NCBI GenBank assembly: GCA_951640165.1 | Contig: OX621250.1 | Coordinates: 8,494,001 to 8,558,000 of the forward strand | Direction of reading: 5' to 3' | Length of the DNA stretch: 64,000 nucleotides | Source of the DNA: Pseudoips prasinana | Lineage: Eukaryota; Arthropoda; Insecta; Lepidoptera; Nolidae | Shown: piece after piece, positions 9,527 through 19,499 of the stretch | Position numbering within the stretch: position 1 is the first letter of the stretch | Layout: every line of letters begins with the position of its first letter | Translations under genes and position numbers: made by a program | Notes under the pieces: model-generated | What the model was told of the DNA's origin: nothing | Database searches by the model: none | What the model saw: only the letters and a program-made list of their open reading frames with translations

Positions 9527-12500
9527 TTATCACAAAGACGCGTTGATTAATATACTACAGTGGAATAGTCAAAGCTTAAAACCAAAATCACTTACTTTAG
9601 ATGCATTACTTAGGCAAGAAAAAATTCATATTGTTATAGTTAGTGAAACTTGGCTAAACTCAGACATTAATTTGAATATTAGGGGTTATAATATACATAG
9701 AAAGGACAGAGAGGATTCTTACGGGGGTGTCGCGATAATTATCCATAAATCTATACAGGCGCATGTATGCCCAATTAGTTTAAGTAATGTAGGTATAGAG
9801 GCTATATGTATAAAAATACTTAATTGTAAAAGTTTAGAACACGTTGTATCTATTTACTGTCCATCTTCAGTGCGTACAACCACATCAGATTGGGACAATA
9901 TTTTCTCGTGTGTACCCAAAAAATCATTGGTTGCAGGTGACTTTAACGGTCACCATACGAACTGGTCTTATAAAACGGATCAGCGCGGAACTCAAATATT
10001 AGATTCATCATTAGATCACGGTTTTGTAACATTAAATGACGGAGAGGCAACCCGAGTCAAGTTAGTTAATGGAAATGTACAAAGATCATCACCGGACATC
10101 ACATTCGCGTCATCTGATATCGCTATTAAGTTTCAGTGGGGTTTAATGAATGAAAATTTAGGTAGTGACCACCTCGTAATTAAGATTTCGATGAATTTTC
10201 AAGAGAATATTGAATATATTCAAAGACGAAACTTCAAAAAAGCAAAGTGGGAAGCATTTCGTCATGAGCTTATAGATTCCTTTTCAAGTGCAGTTGACAT
10301 GGGCAATAATATTCAAGTATTATACGACTATTTTCTAGAACAAGTTGATAAGGCAGCGAATAAGCACATACCCATGATTAAAATGGGTACCAGTCCTTTA
10401 AGGAATTTTAAGCCAAAAGAGTATTGGGATCCATCATTGTCTAGAGCAGTGGCCGAACGCAGGTTGGCTTTAGCCAAATTTAGACGAAATCCTACTCCTG
10501 ACAATTTAACAAGACTAGAAGAGAGAGGGGCACATGCCCATAATTTGATAAGTACAGCCAGAGATAGAAGTTGGAAACATTTTTGTAGCAGCATAGATGA
10601 AACTTCTTCAGTTTCTGATATGTGGCGAAGGATGAGATGGCTTAAAGGTAATCGTCAAGCTAGGTTTAGTGTATCGGAAGACAAGCTAAAAAGGTTGTTG
10701 TATTCACTCACACCGGATTCCGTGACGAATTTACCACCCCTGTTCAAATCACAGAATGTACTAATAGAATCGGCATTTACAATGGATGAATTTGAGAATA
10801 GTATTAAAAAGAAGGAAACTTCTCCGGGAAATGATGGAATAACGTATTCTATGATTTATAATCTTCCGTTTGTGGCCAAGCAGTTTCTTCTGCAAGTATT
10901 TAATGATATCTTCAGAACGGCAGATATCCCAAAACAATGGCGTGCAATATCAGTTATTGCTATTCCTAAAGCTGGGCACGACGCGAATTCAGAGGCGAAG
11001 CTTAGACCAATATCGCTTATATCCTGTGTGTGTAAAATATTCCACAATATGATCGGTAAAAGAATAGAATGGTATATTGAGAAGCATTCCATATTGTCAC
11101 CATATACGGTTGGTTTTAGGAGAGCTCAATCTTGTTTAGACTGTATTATAAGACTATCTACGTATATTCAATTGGGTTTCACAAGGAATTACCCGACGTT
11201 GGCTTGCTTTTTAGACATCACAAACGCTTATAATAATGTTTTGGTGGAAAAGCTGGTTCAGACACTAGATGATCTCGGAATGGGCACAAAAGTTTGTAGT
11301 TACCTTTATTCATTTCTATTGGAGCGGTACTTAATGATAAGGAATAGTAGTGATGGACATACTGTTGACATCAGGCGAGCATGTAGGGGGTTGGCACAGG
11401 GCGATCCAATATCACCAATGCTTTTTAATATTATTACGTCAAAAATTTGCCAACAGATTGAGAGGGTTATTGTTTCGCAGTACGCGGATGATTTCGTATT
11501 TTATCTTAGCCATAAAGATTTAGACCACGCGGAATCGGAAATGCAAGTTGCCCTTGATGCTATGGTTGTATTGCTGGATCAGATGGGTCTGGACATGTCA
11601 CCGAATAAGACAAAGATGTGCCTTTTTAGTAGAGGTAGAAGAAGAAGACAATTGCTACTTACAATTAACAACTCACCAGTTGCCTCAGTTGATTGTGTGA
11701 AGCACTTAGGTATTTGGTTAGATAGGTCACTTCTATGGAAAAAGCATATTAACGAAATACATGAAAAGACGGCTAAATATTTAAATTTATTTAAAGTTTT
11801 GGCGGGGCCGACTTGGGGAATACATCCGAAACATTTGAGGTCTTTGTACATTTCATTGGTACGTAGTAGGATTGACTTCGGTTGCTTTCTCTATGATAAT
11901 AGTGCAAAGGGTCATTTAGGTAAACTGGATATCATCCAGAACCGGTATTTGAGGTGTATAGGTGGCTTTATAAAAAGCTCTCCAATACATGTAATGGAAG
12001 CTGAAATGTGTATACCACCTTTGTACGTTAGAAGATTATATTTAGCTTACAAATTCTGTATAAAAAGTATGTCATGTATGAATAATGTAACTATTAAATT
12101 AATAGATGAGTTGAATGACCTTTCAGTCACAAGATACTGGAATAATAAGAAAAAACCGTTACTTGTGACCGTGTACAATGAGTGTAAGCCACGTAATATA
12201 CATTGTTCAAGGATTTTAGATATGTACTCGCTGGAGAAATGGGTAACAGGTATAAACGTACGAGATAAAATTAGATATAATTTAGACTGCGTCAAATTAG
12301 CTAAGCGCAGGCATGAGGTTACATCACTTAAATTCGATGTTATTAAGGAACTTAGTGAAAAGTACTCTGGGTGGAAAATATTCTTTACTGATGGGTCCAA
12401 GAGCAATATGGGATGTGGTGCTGCTTATTATAGTATAAGTGATGGAACTTCGGCCTTGTTTAAATCTAGCGATACAAACATATCGGTAATGACGATGGAA

Positions 12501-13262
12501 CTTGTTGCAATCTCAAAAACTCTAGAGAACATAATTAGTTGGAGCAATGTGAACCTTTCTGTGAATCAAAACATAGTAATATGTACAGATAGCAGAAGTG
12601 GTTTAATGCATTTAGCTCGATGCGCCTCTGGTTGCAGAGGTGTACCGATAGCTTATGTAATTCTTAAGCTATTTTGTGAACTTGGCGACATTAATTTGAG
12701 GTTGCAATGGATTCCATCTCATATTGGCATAAGTGGAAACGAGAAGGCTGACATGTTTGCAAAGAAAGCAATTTTGGAAGGATTGGAAATTGACATCGCT
12801 CCGTTCTACACAGAAATACTTAGCTATTATAAAAACATATGCTACAATCATTTTAGAGAGTATTTCGACAGAAGGTCAAAAGAAAAAGGAATATGGTATA
12901 AGACCATACAAAGTCAGCCTCCTCGAATCCCTTGGTTTGCTGAAAGTCTTTTGAAGAGGTCGTATGTAGTTATGGCACATAGATTGCGTTCTGGTCATTT
13001 TCCATCTAGGAAATTTGGATACCTCATGAAAAAGATTGATTCCCCTAATTGCCAAGTATGTAACAAAGTCGAAGATGTCCAACATTTACTAATGGAATGT
13101 GAAAAGAACAAAAAAGAAAGAGAGTTAGTGTTGCAGGAGTTAAAAGTCAATGTGTATGATGTTGGGGCTTTCATTAGAATACTAGCTGTACCTAATGCAG
13201 GAGAAGCGAAACTCATTTACGAAATGGTTGCTGCATCACTATCTCCCTCGCTTACGCAATAA
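9519..13262 (+). CDS. I-type LINE ORF2 (endonuclease, reverse transcriptase, RNase H)
   Basis: The enzyme nicks DNA and copies element RNA by target-primed reverse transcription. I take the ATG at 9519 (MNNYHKDALINILQWNSQS), giving 1247 residues; the frame is open from about 9444. The APE endonuclease shows LQWNSQS, SETWLN, VAGDFNGHHTNWSY and GSDHLVIKI (Ser near residue 216). The RT shows SPGNDGITY, ACFLDITNAYNN, GLAQGDPISPMLF and QYADDFVFYL (Tyr near residue 655). RNase H keeps FTDGSKS (Asp near residue 958), TMELVAI, ICTDSRS and WIPSHIGISGNEKAD, so all acidic residues are present. A terminal CQVCNKVEDVQHLLMEC lies near residue 1178. Everything needed for activity appears intact. The RNase H separates it from R1, CR1 and RTE elements. 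Confidence 0.93.
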   Translation: MNNYHKDALINILQWNSQSLKPKSLTLDALLRQEKIHIVIVSETWLNSDINLNIRGYNIHRKDREDSYGGVAIIIHKSIQAHVCPISLSNVGIEAICIKILNCKSLEHVVSIYCPSSVRTTTSDWDNIFSCVPKKSLVAGDFNGHHTNWSYKTDQRGTQILDSSLDHGFVTLNDGEATRVKLVNGNVQRSSPDITFASSDIAIKFQWGLMNENLGSDHLVIKISMNFQENIEYIQRRNFKKAKWEAFRHELIDSFSSAVDMGNNIQVLYDYFLEQVDKAANKHIPMIKMGTSPLRNFKPKEYWDPSLSRAVAERRLALAKFRRNPTPDNLTRLEERGAHAHNLISTARDRSWKHFCSSIDETSSVSDMWRRMRWLKGNRQARFSVSEDKLKRLLYSLTPDSVTNLPPLFKSQNVLIESAFTMDEFENSIKKKETSPGNDGITYSMIYNLPFVAKQFLLQVFNDIFRTADIPKQWRAISVIAIPKAGHDANSEAKLRPISLISCVCKIFHNMIGKRIEWYIEKHSILSPYTVGFRRAQSCLDCIIRLSTYIQLGFTRNYPTLACFLDITNAYNNVLVEKLVQTLDDLGMGTKVCSYLYSFLLERYLMIRNSSDGHTVDIRRACRGLAQGDPISPMLFNIITSKICQQIERVIVSQYADDFVFYLSHKDLDHAESEMQVALDAMVVLLDQMGLDMSPNKTKMCLFSRGRRRRQLLLTINNSPVASVDCVKHLGIWLDRSLLWKKHINEIHEKTAKYLNLFKVLAGPTWGIHPKHLRSLYISLVRSRIDFGCFLYDNSAKGHLGKLDIIQNRYLRCIGGFIKSSPIHVMEAEMCIPPLYVRRLYLAYKFCIKSMSCMNNVTIKLIDELNDLSVTRYWNNKKKPLLVTVYNECKPRNIHCSRILDMYSLEKWVTGINVRDKIRYNLDCVKLAKRRHEVTSLKFDVIKELSEKYSGWKIFFTDGSKSNMGCGAAYYSISDGTSALFKSSDTNISVMTMELVAISKTLENIISWSNVNLSVNQNIVICTDSRSGLMHLARCASGCRGVPIAYVILKLFCELGDINLRLQWIPSHIGISGNEKADMFAKKAILEGLEIDIAPFYTEILSYYKNICYNHFREYFDRRSKEKGIWYKTIQSQPPRIPWFAESLLKRSYVVMAHRLRSGHFPSRKFGYLMKKIDSPNCQVCNKVEDVQHLLMECEKNKKERELVLQELKVNVYDVGAFIRILAVPNAGEAKLIYEMVAASLSPSLTQ

Positions 13263-13318
13263 TGTTACGTAAAATAATAATATTATACGTGTAATAATTA
13301 ATTAGATTAGGGTATGAT

Positions 13319-13351
13319 GAGGCTGGCATACCTTTGTAAGGTAAAAGCCTC
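13319..13351 (+). promoter_or_regulatory. 3' UTR stem-loop of the I-type LINE
   Basis: GAGGCT (13319-13324) pairs with AGCCTC (13346-13351), and inside it ACCTT pairs with AAGGT around a TGT loop. The hairpin sits just upstream of the AATAAA signal and poly-A. Hairpins in LINE 3' UTRs can be recognised by their own RT; that role here is inference. Confidence 0.5.
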
Positions 13352-13387
13352 TAAATAAATATAGATTAAAAAAAAAAAAAAAAAAAA

Positions 13388-13669
13388 TAGTTAAGTTTTA
13401 AATTTCAATGTTATTTTTGAACGAAGACAGGTGAAACACGTCGTTTGATTACTTTTTCATCATGTAGGTAAAACTTTTACGAGAACATTTTTCCGCCATG
13501 ATTTACTACGATTTTAAATGTTGTCTAAAACCAAAGGAATCTTTCAGTAGAACTAAAATGGCTTTTTTGAATAAGGTACCAGTGGTAAACGGTTGCTTTT
13601 GAAGAGTTCAAAAGCAACCGTTTACCACTGGTATAGTCAATTTAAGCGTTAGAGGTTATCATTGAGTGA
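13388..13669. repeat. Right part of mariner-containing repeat, with perfect palindrome
   Basis: This is the continuation of 7340-7907 beyond the LINE insertion, matching the inverted copy at about 26900-27175. It includes a perfect 57-bp palindrome at 13577-13633: 27-bp arms beginning TACCAGTGGTAAACGGTTGC and a GAG loop. The same palindrome is unchanged at 26940-26996. Confidence 0.85.
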
Positions 13670-14033
13670 CGAAAAAAAAATGTTCGCCCTGTGACGGCAG
13701 TTACAGAACAGAAGAAATCGTACTGGCAGTGAGACATTTAATTGAAGAGAATAGGCGTATAATATACAGGGAAATTTAGCAAACTTTTCATATCGATCGA
13801 GAAGCGATCACGAGATTCTCCGCGAGCACCGTAGTGTGAGGAAGATTGTTTTGCGTTGAGTACCACACAAACTCACTGAAGCTCAGAAGCACGCCCGCGT
13901 GGAATGGTGCTGCGACATGATGAAGGAATGTGACGCTGGCTCAATACTGCGTATTTGTGTTATCGTTATAACTGACGATGGATTTGCCAATACTATATCC
14001 AGAAACAGGGCTCTAGTCAACAGTCAACATACA
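13670..14033 (+). pseudogene. Mariner transposase remnant (copy 1)
   Basis: The frames contain recognisable mariner transposase pieces: ENRRIIYREI, then REHRSVRKIVLR, VPHKLTEAQKHARVEWC, CDMMKECDAGS and ITDDGF (cognate of the GDE segment). Mariner transposases cut and paste the element at TA. Here stops and frameshifts break every frame, and both the C-terminal catalytic part and clear termini are missing. The same remnant lies inverted at about 26510-26885. Confidence 0.8.
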
Positions 14034-14190
14034 ATTAAGTAAATTGTTACAAACCGAAATTGCATTAGGCGAGATTATTACATTAATAAATTTTCTTTCA
14101 GGAGAACATTAGGAAAGTGAGGTTTTTATATTATGGATACAAGCAGTGTGCAAATAACTAGTATAATTATTAGGGTAGGGTAAAAATAAA
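14034..14190. repeat. Composite repeat copy B, start (LINE 3'-UTR-like)
   Basis: It matches 943-1090 and 30425-30560 (AAGTAAATTGTTACAAACC, AGGAAAGTGAGGTTTTTATA). Copy B lacks the 56-codon ORF segment found in copies A and C and instead abuts the mariner remnant. Confidence 0.7.
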
Positions 14191-14783
14191 CCGGCCAAGT
14201 GCGAGTCGGACTCGAACATGAAGGGTTCCGTAGCAGCAAGTATTTCAGTTGATTAAATGAAAGTAAATTGCGGTTTATAACGTATTAAAAAAAACTACTT
14301 GCTAGATCTCGTTAAAACCAATTTTCGTTGTTAGTTTCTATGGTAATGTACATCATATATTTTTTTTAGTTTTATCATTTTCTTATTTTGGAAGTTACAG
14401 GGGGGGGACGGGACACTCATTTTACCACTTTGGAAGTGTCTCTCGCGCAAATTATACTAACTATGATATTAGGAACCTCAATATGATTTTTGAAGACCTA
14501 TCCATAGACACCCCACATGTATGGGTAGATACTATCAAAAAAAAAATTTGAGTTTCAGTTCTATGTATGGCGACCGCCCCAATTATTGTACTTTTTCTAT
14601 TTTTGTGTAAAAATCTTAATGCGGTTTACAGAATACACCTACTTACCGAGTTTCAGCAGCACAGCTCTTATAGTTTCGGAAAAAAGTGGCTGTGGCATAC
14701 GGACGGACAGACAGACAGACAGACAGACATGACGAATCTATAAGGGTTCCGTTTTTTGCCATTTGGCTACGGAACCCTAAAAA
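14191..14783 (+). repeat. Full-length CCGGCCAAGTGCGAG ... GGGTTCCGTA dispersed repeat
   Basis: It starts CCGGCCAAGTGCGAGTCGG and ends with GGACGGACAGACAGACAGAC, then GGGTTCCG and CTACGGAACCCT before an A run. It has no ORF. I know sequences with these ends as abundant non-coding repeats of Lepidoptera. Truncated relatives are at 115-270, 29367-29625, 45982-46277 and 58920-59040. It is inserted in copy B only, between bases that are adjacent in copy C (about 30560-30595). Confidence 0.75.
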
Positions 14784-14814
14784 ATGAGTGATCTTTTTGT
14801 TTAATTATACCTAT

Positions 14815-15070
14815 ATCATCCTCATCCTCATCATCATCATATCAGCCGAAAGACATCTACTGCTGCTCCTCCCCGGAGACCCTTGCAAGATCGTCGGTCC
14901 GCCTTGTAGGGCGCCTACTCACGCTGCGTCTTCCGCTGCGTGGTCGCTACTCGAGAACCTTTCTGTCCAAGCGGCCATCGGGTCTATGTGCCCCGCTCAC
15001 TACCACTTTAGTTTGGCAATTCTTTGGGCTATGTCGGCTACATTGGTTTGCCTGCGGATTTTTACGTAAA
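14815..15070 (-). mobile_element. RTE-type LINE 3' end (copy B)
   Basis: It is the same segment as 5640-5900, here uninterrupted by the R1-like LINE, so it shows the empty target: CTATATCATCCTCATCCTCATCATC. The coding remnant is out of frame. Confidence 0.7.
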
Positions 15071-15420
15071 GTAAAATTTACAAACCTAAGGTATCATTTT
15101 TGATCTTCATAATACATATAACTAAAATACCTCAAGAGGACTTTTAATAAAGGTTCTAATTAAATAGGGCTTATATAGGTCGTGGATTATTAGTGTCCTG
15201 CGGTATTTTAATCGTTGTTATAGTTATTGAAAATCAAATATTTAGTTGAGAATAAAGACCCTCTTCTATTTCCTAATTAATACAATTTTGTACTAAACTT
15301 TACATAGTAAAATAATGATCATAGATCGTTCAAATTCATTATAGTACTGCTGTTGTCAGAATCCAAAAACTGACCGCGCCGCTTTGAACACAAATCAAGA
15401 ACGCGAACTCAGATATTATA
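15071..15420. repeat. Non-coding body of composite repeat, copy B
   Basis: It aligns by eye with 5901-6257 and 30886-31245, with few differences. No gene is seen. Confidence 0.6.
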
Positions 15421-15676
15421 TAATAATAATAATATCTGGAAACAATGTCACACAGATCTTCCTAGCCCCAAACCAAGGAAAGCTTGTACTATGGGTACCA
15501 GGCGACGATATACATACTTATATAGATAGATAAATATTTAAATACATAGAAAACATCCATGACTCAGAAACAAATATTCGTGCTCATCACACAAATATTT
15601 GCACTCACCGGGATTCGAACCCAGGACCACCAGCTTCATAGGCAGGGGCACTACCAACTAAGCTACGGTGAACGTC
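15421..15676 (-). mobile_element. tRNA-derived SINE, family A
   Basis: On the minus strand the head is a tRNA-like pol III promoter: an A-box-like TAGCTTAGTTGGTAGTGCC and a B box GGTTCGAATCC. The body then includes GTACAAGCTTTCCTTGG and the tail ends in ATT repeats. It interrupts a sequence that is continuous in copies A (near 6257) and C (near 31243). Other family A copies: 23312-23567, 24026-24276, 28745-28968, 38347-38594, 39049-39302. Confidence 0.85.
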
Positions 15677-15769
15677 TAGCTATGTATGTCTACTTATTCA
15701 AATCGAACTTTATAAAGCTCAGCGATTACCCTACAGCCATTTTTTTACAAATTTACATATGTACATAGA

Positions 15770-15908
15770 TACAGACGCCAGCACATCCAGCTTCCCCAAT
15801 CTGTCAAATTTCTTTTATAGATTTTCAACTTTATCACAAAAGCGTAAGGTTCACTTTCAATTGGGTAAATTTGACAGATTGGGGTAGCTTGTTGTGCTGG
15901 CTTCTGTA
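15770..15908. mobile_element. TA-flanked MITE (copy 2)
   Basis: Same family and same relative position as 6343-6481: TA then CAGACGCCAGCACATCC; the right arm is slightly diverged (GTGCTGGCTTCTG). It was inherited with the composite block. Confidence 0.85.
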
Positions 15909-15909
15909 T

Positions 15910-15989
15910 ATACATAGACTCAGGCCTGTTTCCCAGAGGGGTAGGCAGAGACAACGGACTTCCATTTGTCACGATCCTTGCACACACAC
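15910..15989 (-). repeat. LINE 3'-end fragment (AYPSGKQA tail), left half
   Basis: It is the reverse complement of the terminal codons of the LINE tail at 52445-52742. A palindromic MITE follows, and the same LINE resumes at 16154. Confidence 0.75.
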
Positions 15990-16153
15990 AATCATTAAAT
16001 CGGCTTCATCGTTGACAATCGATTCCGGACCATTTATGACGTCACATGTGCTCATGGAAGCCGAATTAACGATTGATTAAGTTATTTTTAACCTTTATTT
16101 ATTTGAACGCCTTTTAAGAAATCGATGTTCGGCGAATTAGCTGGTAGAGCCCC
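15990..16153. mobile_element. Palindromic MITE, family 2 (left arm truncated)
   Basis: The right arm is complete: TTAACGATTGATTAAGT through GAAATCGATGTTCGGCGA to GGTAGAGCCCC. The left arm starts only at AATCATTAAATCGGCTT. Full copies at 31585-31818 and 57802-58044 show a nearly perfect palindrome over the whole length. Confidence 0.8.
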
Positions 16154-16245
16154 TGGCCTTTCTTGAGAACGTCTCTGATTTGGTCAGAGAATGTTAGAGG
16201 TCTTCCCCTTCCGGTTGTACCATGCACACAGGCGAGGTATTTATT
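16154..16245 (-). repeat. LINE 3'-end fragment, right half
   Basis: TTTCTTGAGAACGTCTCTGA and the following bases match 55370-55440 (coding for [17 protein letters not shown] on the minus strand). About 140 bases of LINE between the two halves are lost, replaced by the MITE. Confidence 0.7.
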
Positions 16246-17244
16246 TTATTTAATAGGTAAACCAACGATTAACTACACATTTTATGTAAGAGTTATAAGC
16301 TAAATGTTTCAGTTTTTCGTGTAATAATCACTTATAGGCTAACACAACATGCAAATCAAATTAGCAAAAATTTACTATAAAATATGTTGAATGCAATAGA
16401 ATAATATTTGTATAATGAAAGTTGCTAAATACTTAACTAAGGTTATGCAACTTATATAAATGTGTATAAAATATAGTTTTAAAAACATTAACAATATTAA
16501 TTTACTAAACACTCAATATTAATTATAATTAGTAGTTACAATTTATAAAACGACTGAATATTATCAATAAAAATAATTAATTGAGATACAATAATTTCAA
16601 TAAGTCTATCGATTGGTTATCAGGAATTGGGACAAGATTAAATTAAATTAATTGGGTTGAACAGTTTTAATATAAAACTAAAACCTAAAGATAAATTGTC
16701 AGTGAAGCGATTTATATTTAATATTACAAATTTATCCATATCTTTTGGTTTATGTATTAAGATACCAGGGGAAAAATAATATTAATTCTGGTTTTTGTTG
16801 TTAAATTCTTGCTGGAAATGACGCTTTATTTCCTTGTAGTATTTAAAAAAATTGTCATGGTGTACGTTTTCACTTCAGGTATCACAAATTTAAAGTATCA
16901 AAACTACCTGCGTAATTGGATGATGGCAGAATACCAAATGTAACCACGTATTTTAAATATAGTAAAAACGAGTTGAAAAACGTATGTAAGTAAGGATTGC
17001 AACGTGGGTTTTTTTTATTTCTTCAGTTCATCTTTATGACCGATAACTTTATTCCATATTTAAATTATTGGTTAGTGTGGATACACTTATACTACGAATA
17101 TCGCTCTTACTGCCTAACTAATAAGAACGTTGTCAAGATTAAGATGAATTGGCCTTATCGATCACGTCTACGTTGTATACCTATACTTGTATTTATACAT
17201 TATATGGAATGGTATGTACTATAATTAGTGCGGCTGGTGCTTAA
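16246..17244. other. AT-rich stretch without a recognisable gene
   Basis: Many A/T runs, with no convincing ORF. The longest frame (16997-17224, plus) has no family features and odd composition. A short inverted repeat AAGCACCAGC / GCTGGTGCTT sits at 17231-17276, near the presumed 3' end of the CR1-like LINE. Confidence 0.55.
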
Positions 17245-19190
17245 AAAAGGAAAACCTGAGCTATAAGCACCAGCACCTACCAATTTAATTACTTAATGTA
17301 AAAATTAAATTAATCAGGTTAAATGTCTCGCATAATTTACATGAATGGGAGCTTGAGTGTGTGTGGATAGGTGAGTGCGGGTGTAATGAATGTATGTGTG
17401 CAAGTGTATGTAAGTGTTGTAATAAAATTAAACTGTAAAATTATTATATTAATTAGAGGGATGAATAAATGCTTCTGTTTCGTCATAATCAAGTTTTTTA
17501 AGACTAATTGATATCGTTTCTTTCAAGTTATACTTACTTTTGGTTACTAGGGCTGGTGAGTTGTTCAGAAATTTGTTGTATAGATAGCGACCGAGAAAGT
17601 AATAAAATTGTTGTCCAAAAGATGTTTTACATGTAGTGGTAACAGGAATTTTATTTTTACGTTGGGTGCGTGTTTGTGTTAAGAAAGGTTGTGTTTGTGG
17701 GAGTGTGTTTATATGTTTCTTGGGAATAATTTCTGCGTGCTGTCTTAATATTATGTGGAGTATGAAAATCTGCCTCACACTGTGAACTTCACAGTATTCG
17801 TATAGCTCTTTAGTAGGAAAGCGATACGGTTTAAAAGTGCATACCTTTAACACCGCTCTCTGTGCACGCTCTAGTTGTATTAGGTGGGTCTTGCATGCAC
17901 CACCCCATGTAGAAATACAGTATCCTATTACAGACTGGCACAAGGAATAATAAACCATCTTAACAGTGTCAGGGTCAGCGACATGCCGCAAGTATTTAAA
18001 TACAAAGATTAGTTTGCGTATTCTACCGGACAACTTGCTAATATGTGGTTGGAAGGAGAGTTTCTCGTCCAAAGTCACACCTAAGTATCGAGTTGCTGTC
18101 ACCATAACAAGTTTAGGGCAGTCGCAGTCTTTATCACAACCAACTTGCTTATGGGCACTAATGTTAAGGTGGTTTAAAGAACTTGCTTCCGTATTTCTAA
18201 TTCTGTATGTCATGAAGGTTGTTTTGTTAACCTTTAGTGTGAGTAGGTTAGTTGTGAGCCAGTGTGTAACTTTTTCAAAGCCAACTTGAGCTGCACGAAA
18301 AGTGTCGTCCCACGTTTGCGTTCTAAATGTTAAGGCAGTATCGTCTACATAGGCTACTATTTTACCGTTGTTTAACTCTAGTTCGAACATGTCATTTACG
18401 TACACAAGGAATAAGGTAGGCCCGAGGATGCTTCCCTGAGAAACACCATACACAACTAAAAGTTCTTCGCTAATCTGATCATTTACTATGGTGCACTGTG
18501 TACGATTACTTAGGTAACTCCGGAACATTTTAAGTTGGTTTCCCCGAATACCCAGCCTTTCTAGTTTAAGACATAGTCTCGGAATTGAAACTGTATCGAA
18601 GGCCTTGGCCAGATCAATGAAAATTGACAAACATTTCTCCCTTCTGTCCAAAACTTCGACTACAGAGTTAGTTAAGTCATGTACAGCATCATCCGTGGAC
18701 CTAGCATTACGAAAGCCATACTGCCTGTCCAATATGAGGTTGTTAGACTCGAGATAGTTTTTCAATCTATTATTCATTATTCGCTCCAATATCTTTGAGA
18801 CAGCAGGCAAAATGGATATAGGCCTGTAGTTTGATACAAGTTTCGTTTCACCAGCCTTGTGTATGGGGTGAAAGAGAGCTCTTTTAATTGATCTGGAAAC
18901 ACTCCGGTACTAATGCATAGGTTAAAGATAAAAGTAAGCGGTGGAACTAGCGTAGTTTTATGTTTTTTTAGAACAGACGCAGGGATGTCATCAACACCGA
19001 CCGCGCAATCAGTTCGTAGGTTATTAATCAAATGTTCCACCTCTGTTTCATCAGTTTCAAAAAAAACCATCGAATTGCAAGTAAGATTGTTCTTCAATAT
19101 ACGAGTAGCATTGTAATGTATATTGTCTGATTTAGGGAACAATTTTTCGGCAAGATCTTTACCAACGTCTACAAAGAACTTATTTATAAT
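17245..19190 (-). mobile_element. CR1-group LINE, 5'-truncated (copy 1)
   Basis: The RT and C-terminal part of a non-LTR element lie on the minus strand, ending in an AT-rich 3' UTR of about 200 bases. The endonuclease is missing. The 5' edge meets the AGCTGTGCCCC repeat at 19190. A related but clearly different copy, in the opposite direction, is at 32041-34880. I found no poly-A or TSD, as is usual for CR1-group elements. Confidence 0.75.
17449..19187 (-). pseudogene. CR1-group reverse transcriptase, one frameshift
   Basis: The upstream frame (19187 to about 18850) encodes NKFFVDVGKDLAEKLFP, then LINNLRTDCAVGVDDIPASV. A frameshift near 18850 separates it from the long frame 18810-17449 (453 codons), which has QYGFRNARSTDDA, FIDLAKAFDT (about residues 64-73 of that frame), GVSQGSILGPTLF and the active-site YVDD (residues 154-157). 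The C terminus includes LERAQRAVLKVCTFKPYRFP. YVDD instead of the common FADD/YADD is a plausible variant. The jockey/CR1 group lacks RNase H, as here. Apart from the single frameshift the RT is well preserved. Confidence 0.83.
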
Positions 19191-19400
19191 AATAAGTAGC
19201 TGTGCCCCCCGGTTCTTCCCGCGTTAAACTTTAAAAATAATAGCCTATGAGTTAATCCAGGGTGCTAGCTATCTCTATACCAAATTTTATTATGATCGCT
19301 TCAGCCGTTTAGACGCGAAGAAGTAACAAACATACAAAGTCACACACTCACAAACTTTCGCCTTTAAAATATGAGAGTGTTGAAATTAAACCATTAGTTA
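19190..19400 (+). repeat. AGCTGTGCCCC-type dispersed repeat fragment
   Basis: AGCTGTGCCCCCCGGTTC through CCAAATTTTATTATGATCGC and GCGAAGAAGTAACAAACAT to TTTCGCCTTTAAAATATGAG match the layout of a widespread lepidopteran non-coding repeat. Relatives: 34887-35000 (3' half), 55920-56110, 56227-56440, 58060-58130. Confidence 0.65.
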
Positions 19401-19499
19401 AAAAAAGCATTAATTAATAGCTGCCAATTTTACAGAGCATATTAACAATGCGTTATTTGAACAGTCATAGCACTAAAATTAAGTGTTATAATTTAAGTA

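Larger units (their letters stand above)
7896..13399 (+). mobile_element. Full-length I-type non-LTR retrotransposon with TSD and poly-A
   Basis: The element lies between direct repeats ATAGTTAAGTTTT at 7896-7908 and 13387-13399 (the last bases are ambiguous because of T and A runs). The body starts with a T run then CAGTTGCGCGCGAGACG, carries ORF1 (8015-9526) and ORF2 (9519-13262) without internal stops, and ends with AATAAA (13354-13359) and ~20 A residues. ORF2 has endonuclease, RT, RNase H and a terminal Cys/His motif, the arrangement of the I clade (I/Nimb-like). The related repeat at 26503-27700 is an empty site (junction near 27175), which confirms the ends. Intact ORFs and clean TSDs suggest a young insertion. 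Confidence 0.93.

Noticed and set aside
14700..14730. GACAGACAGACA tract as an independent microsatellite
   Set aside because: It is a standard internal part of the dispersed repeat 14191-14783.
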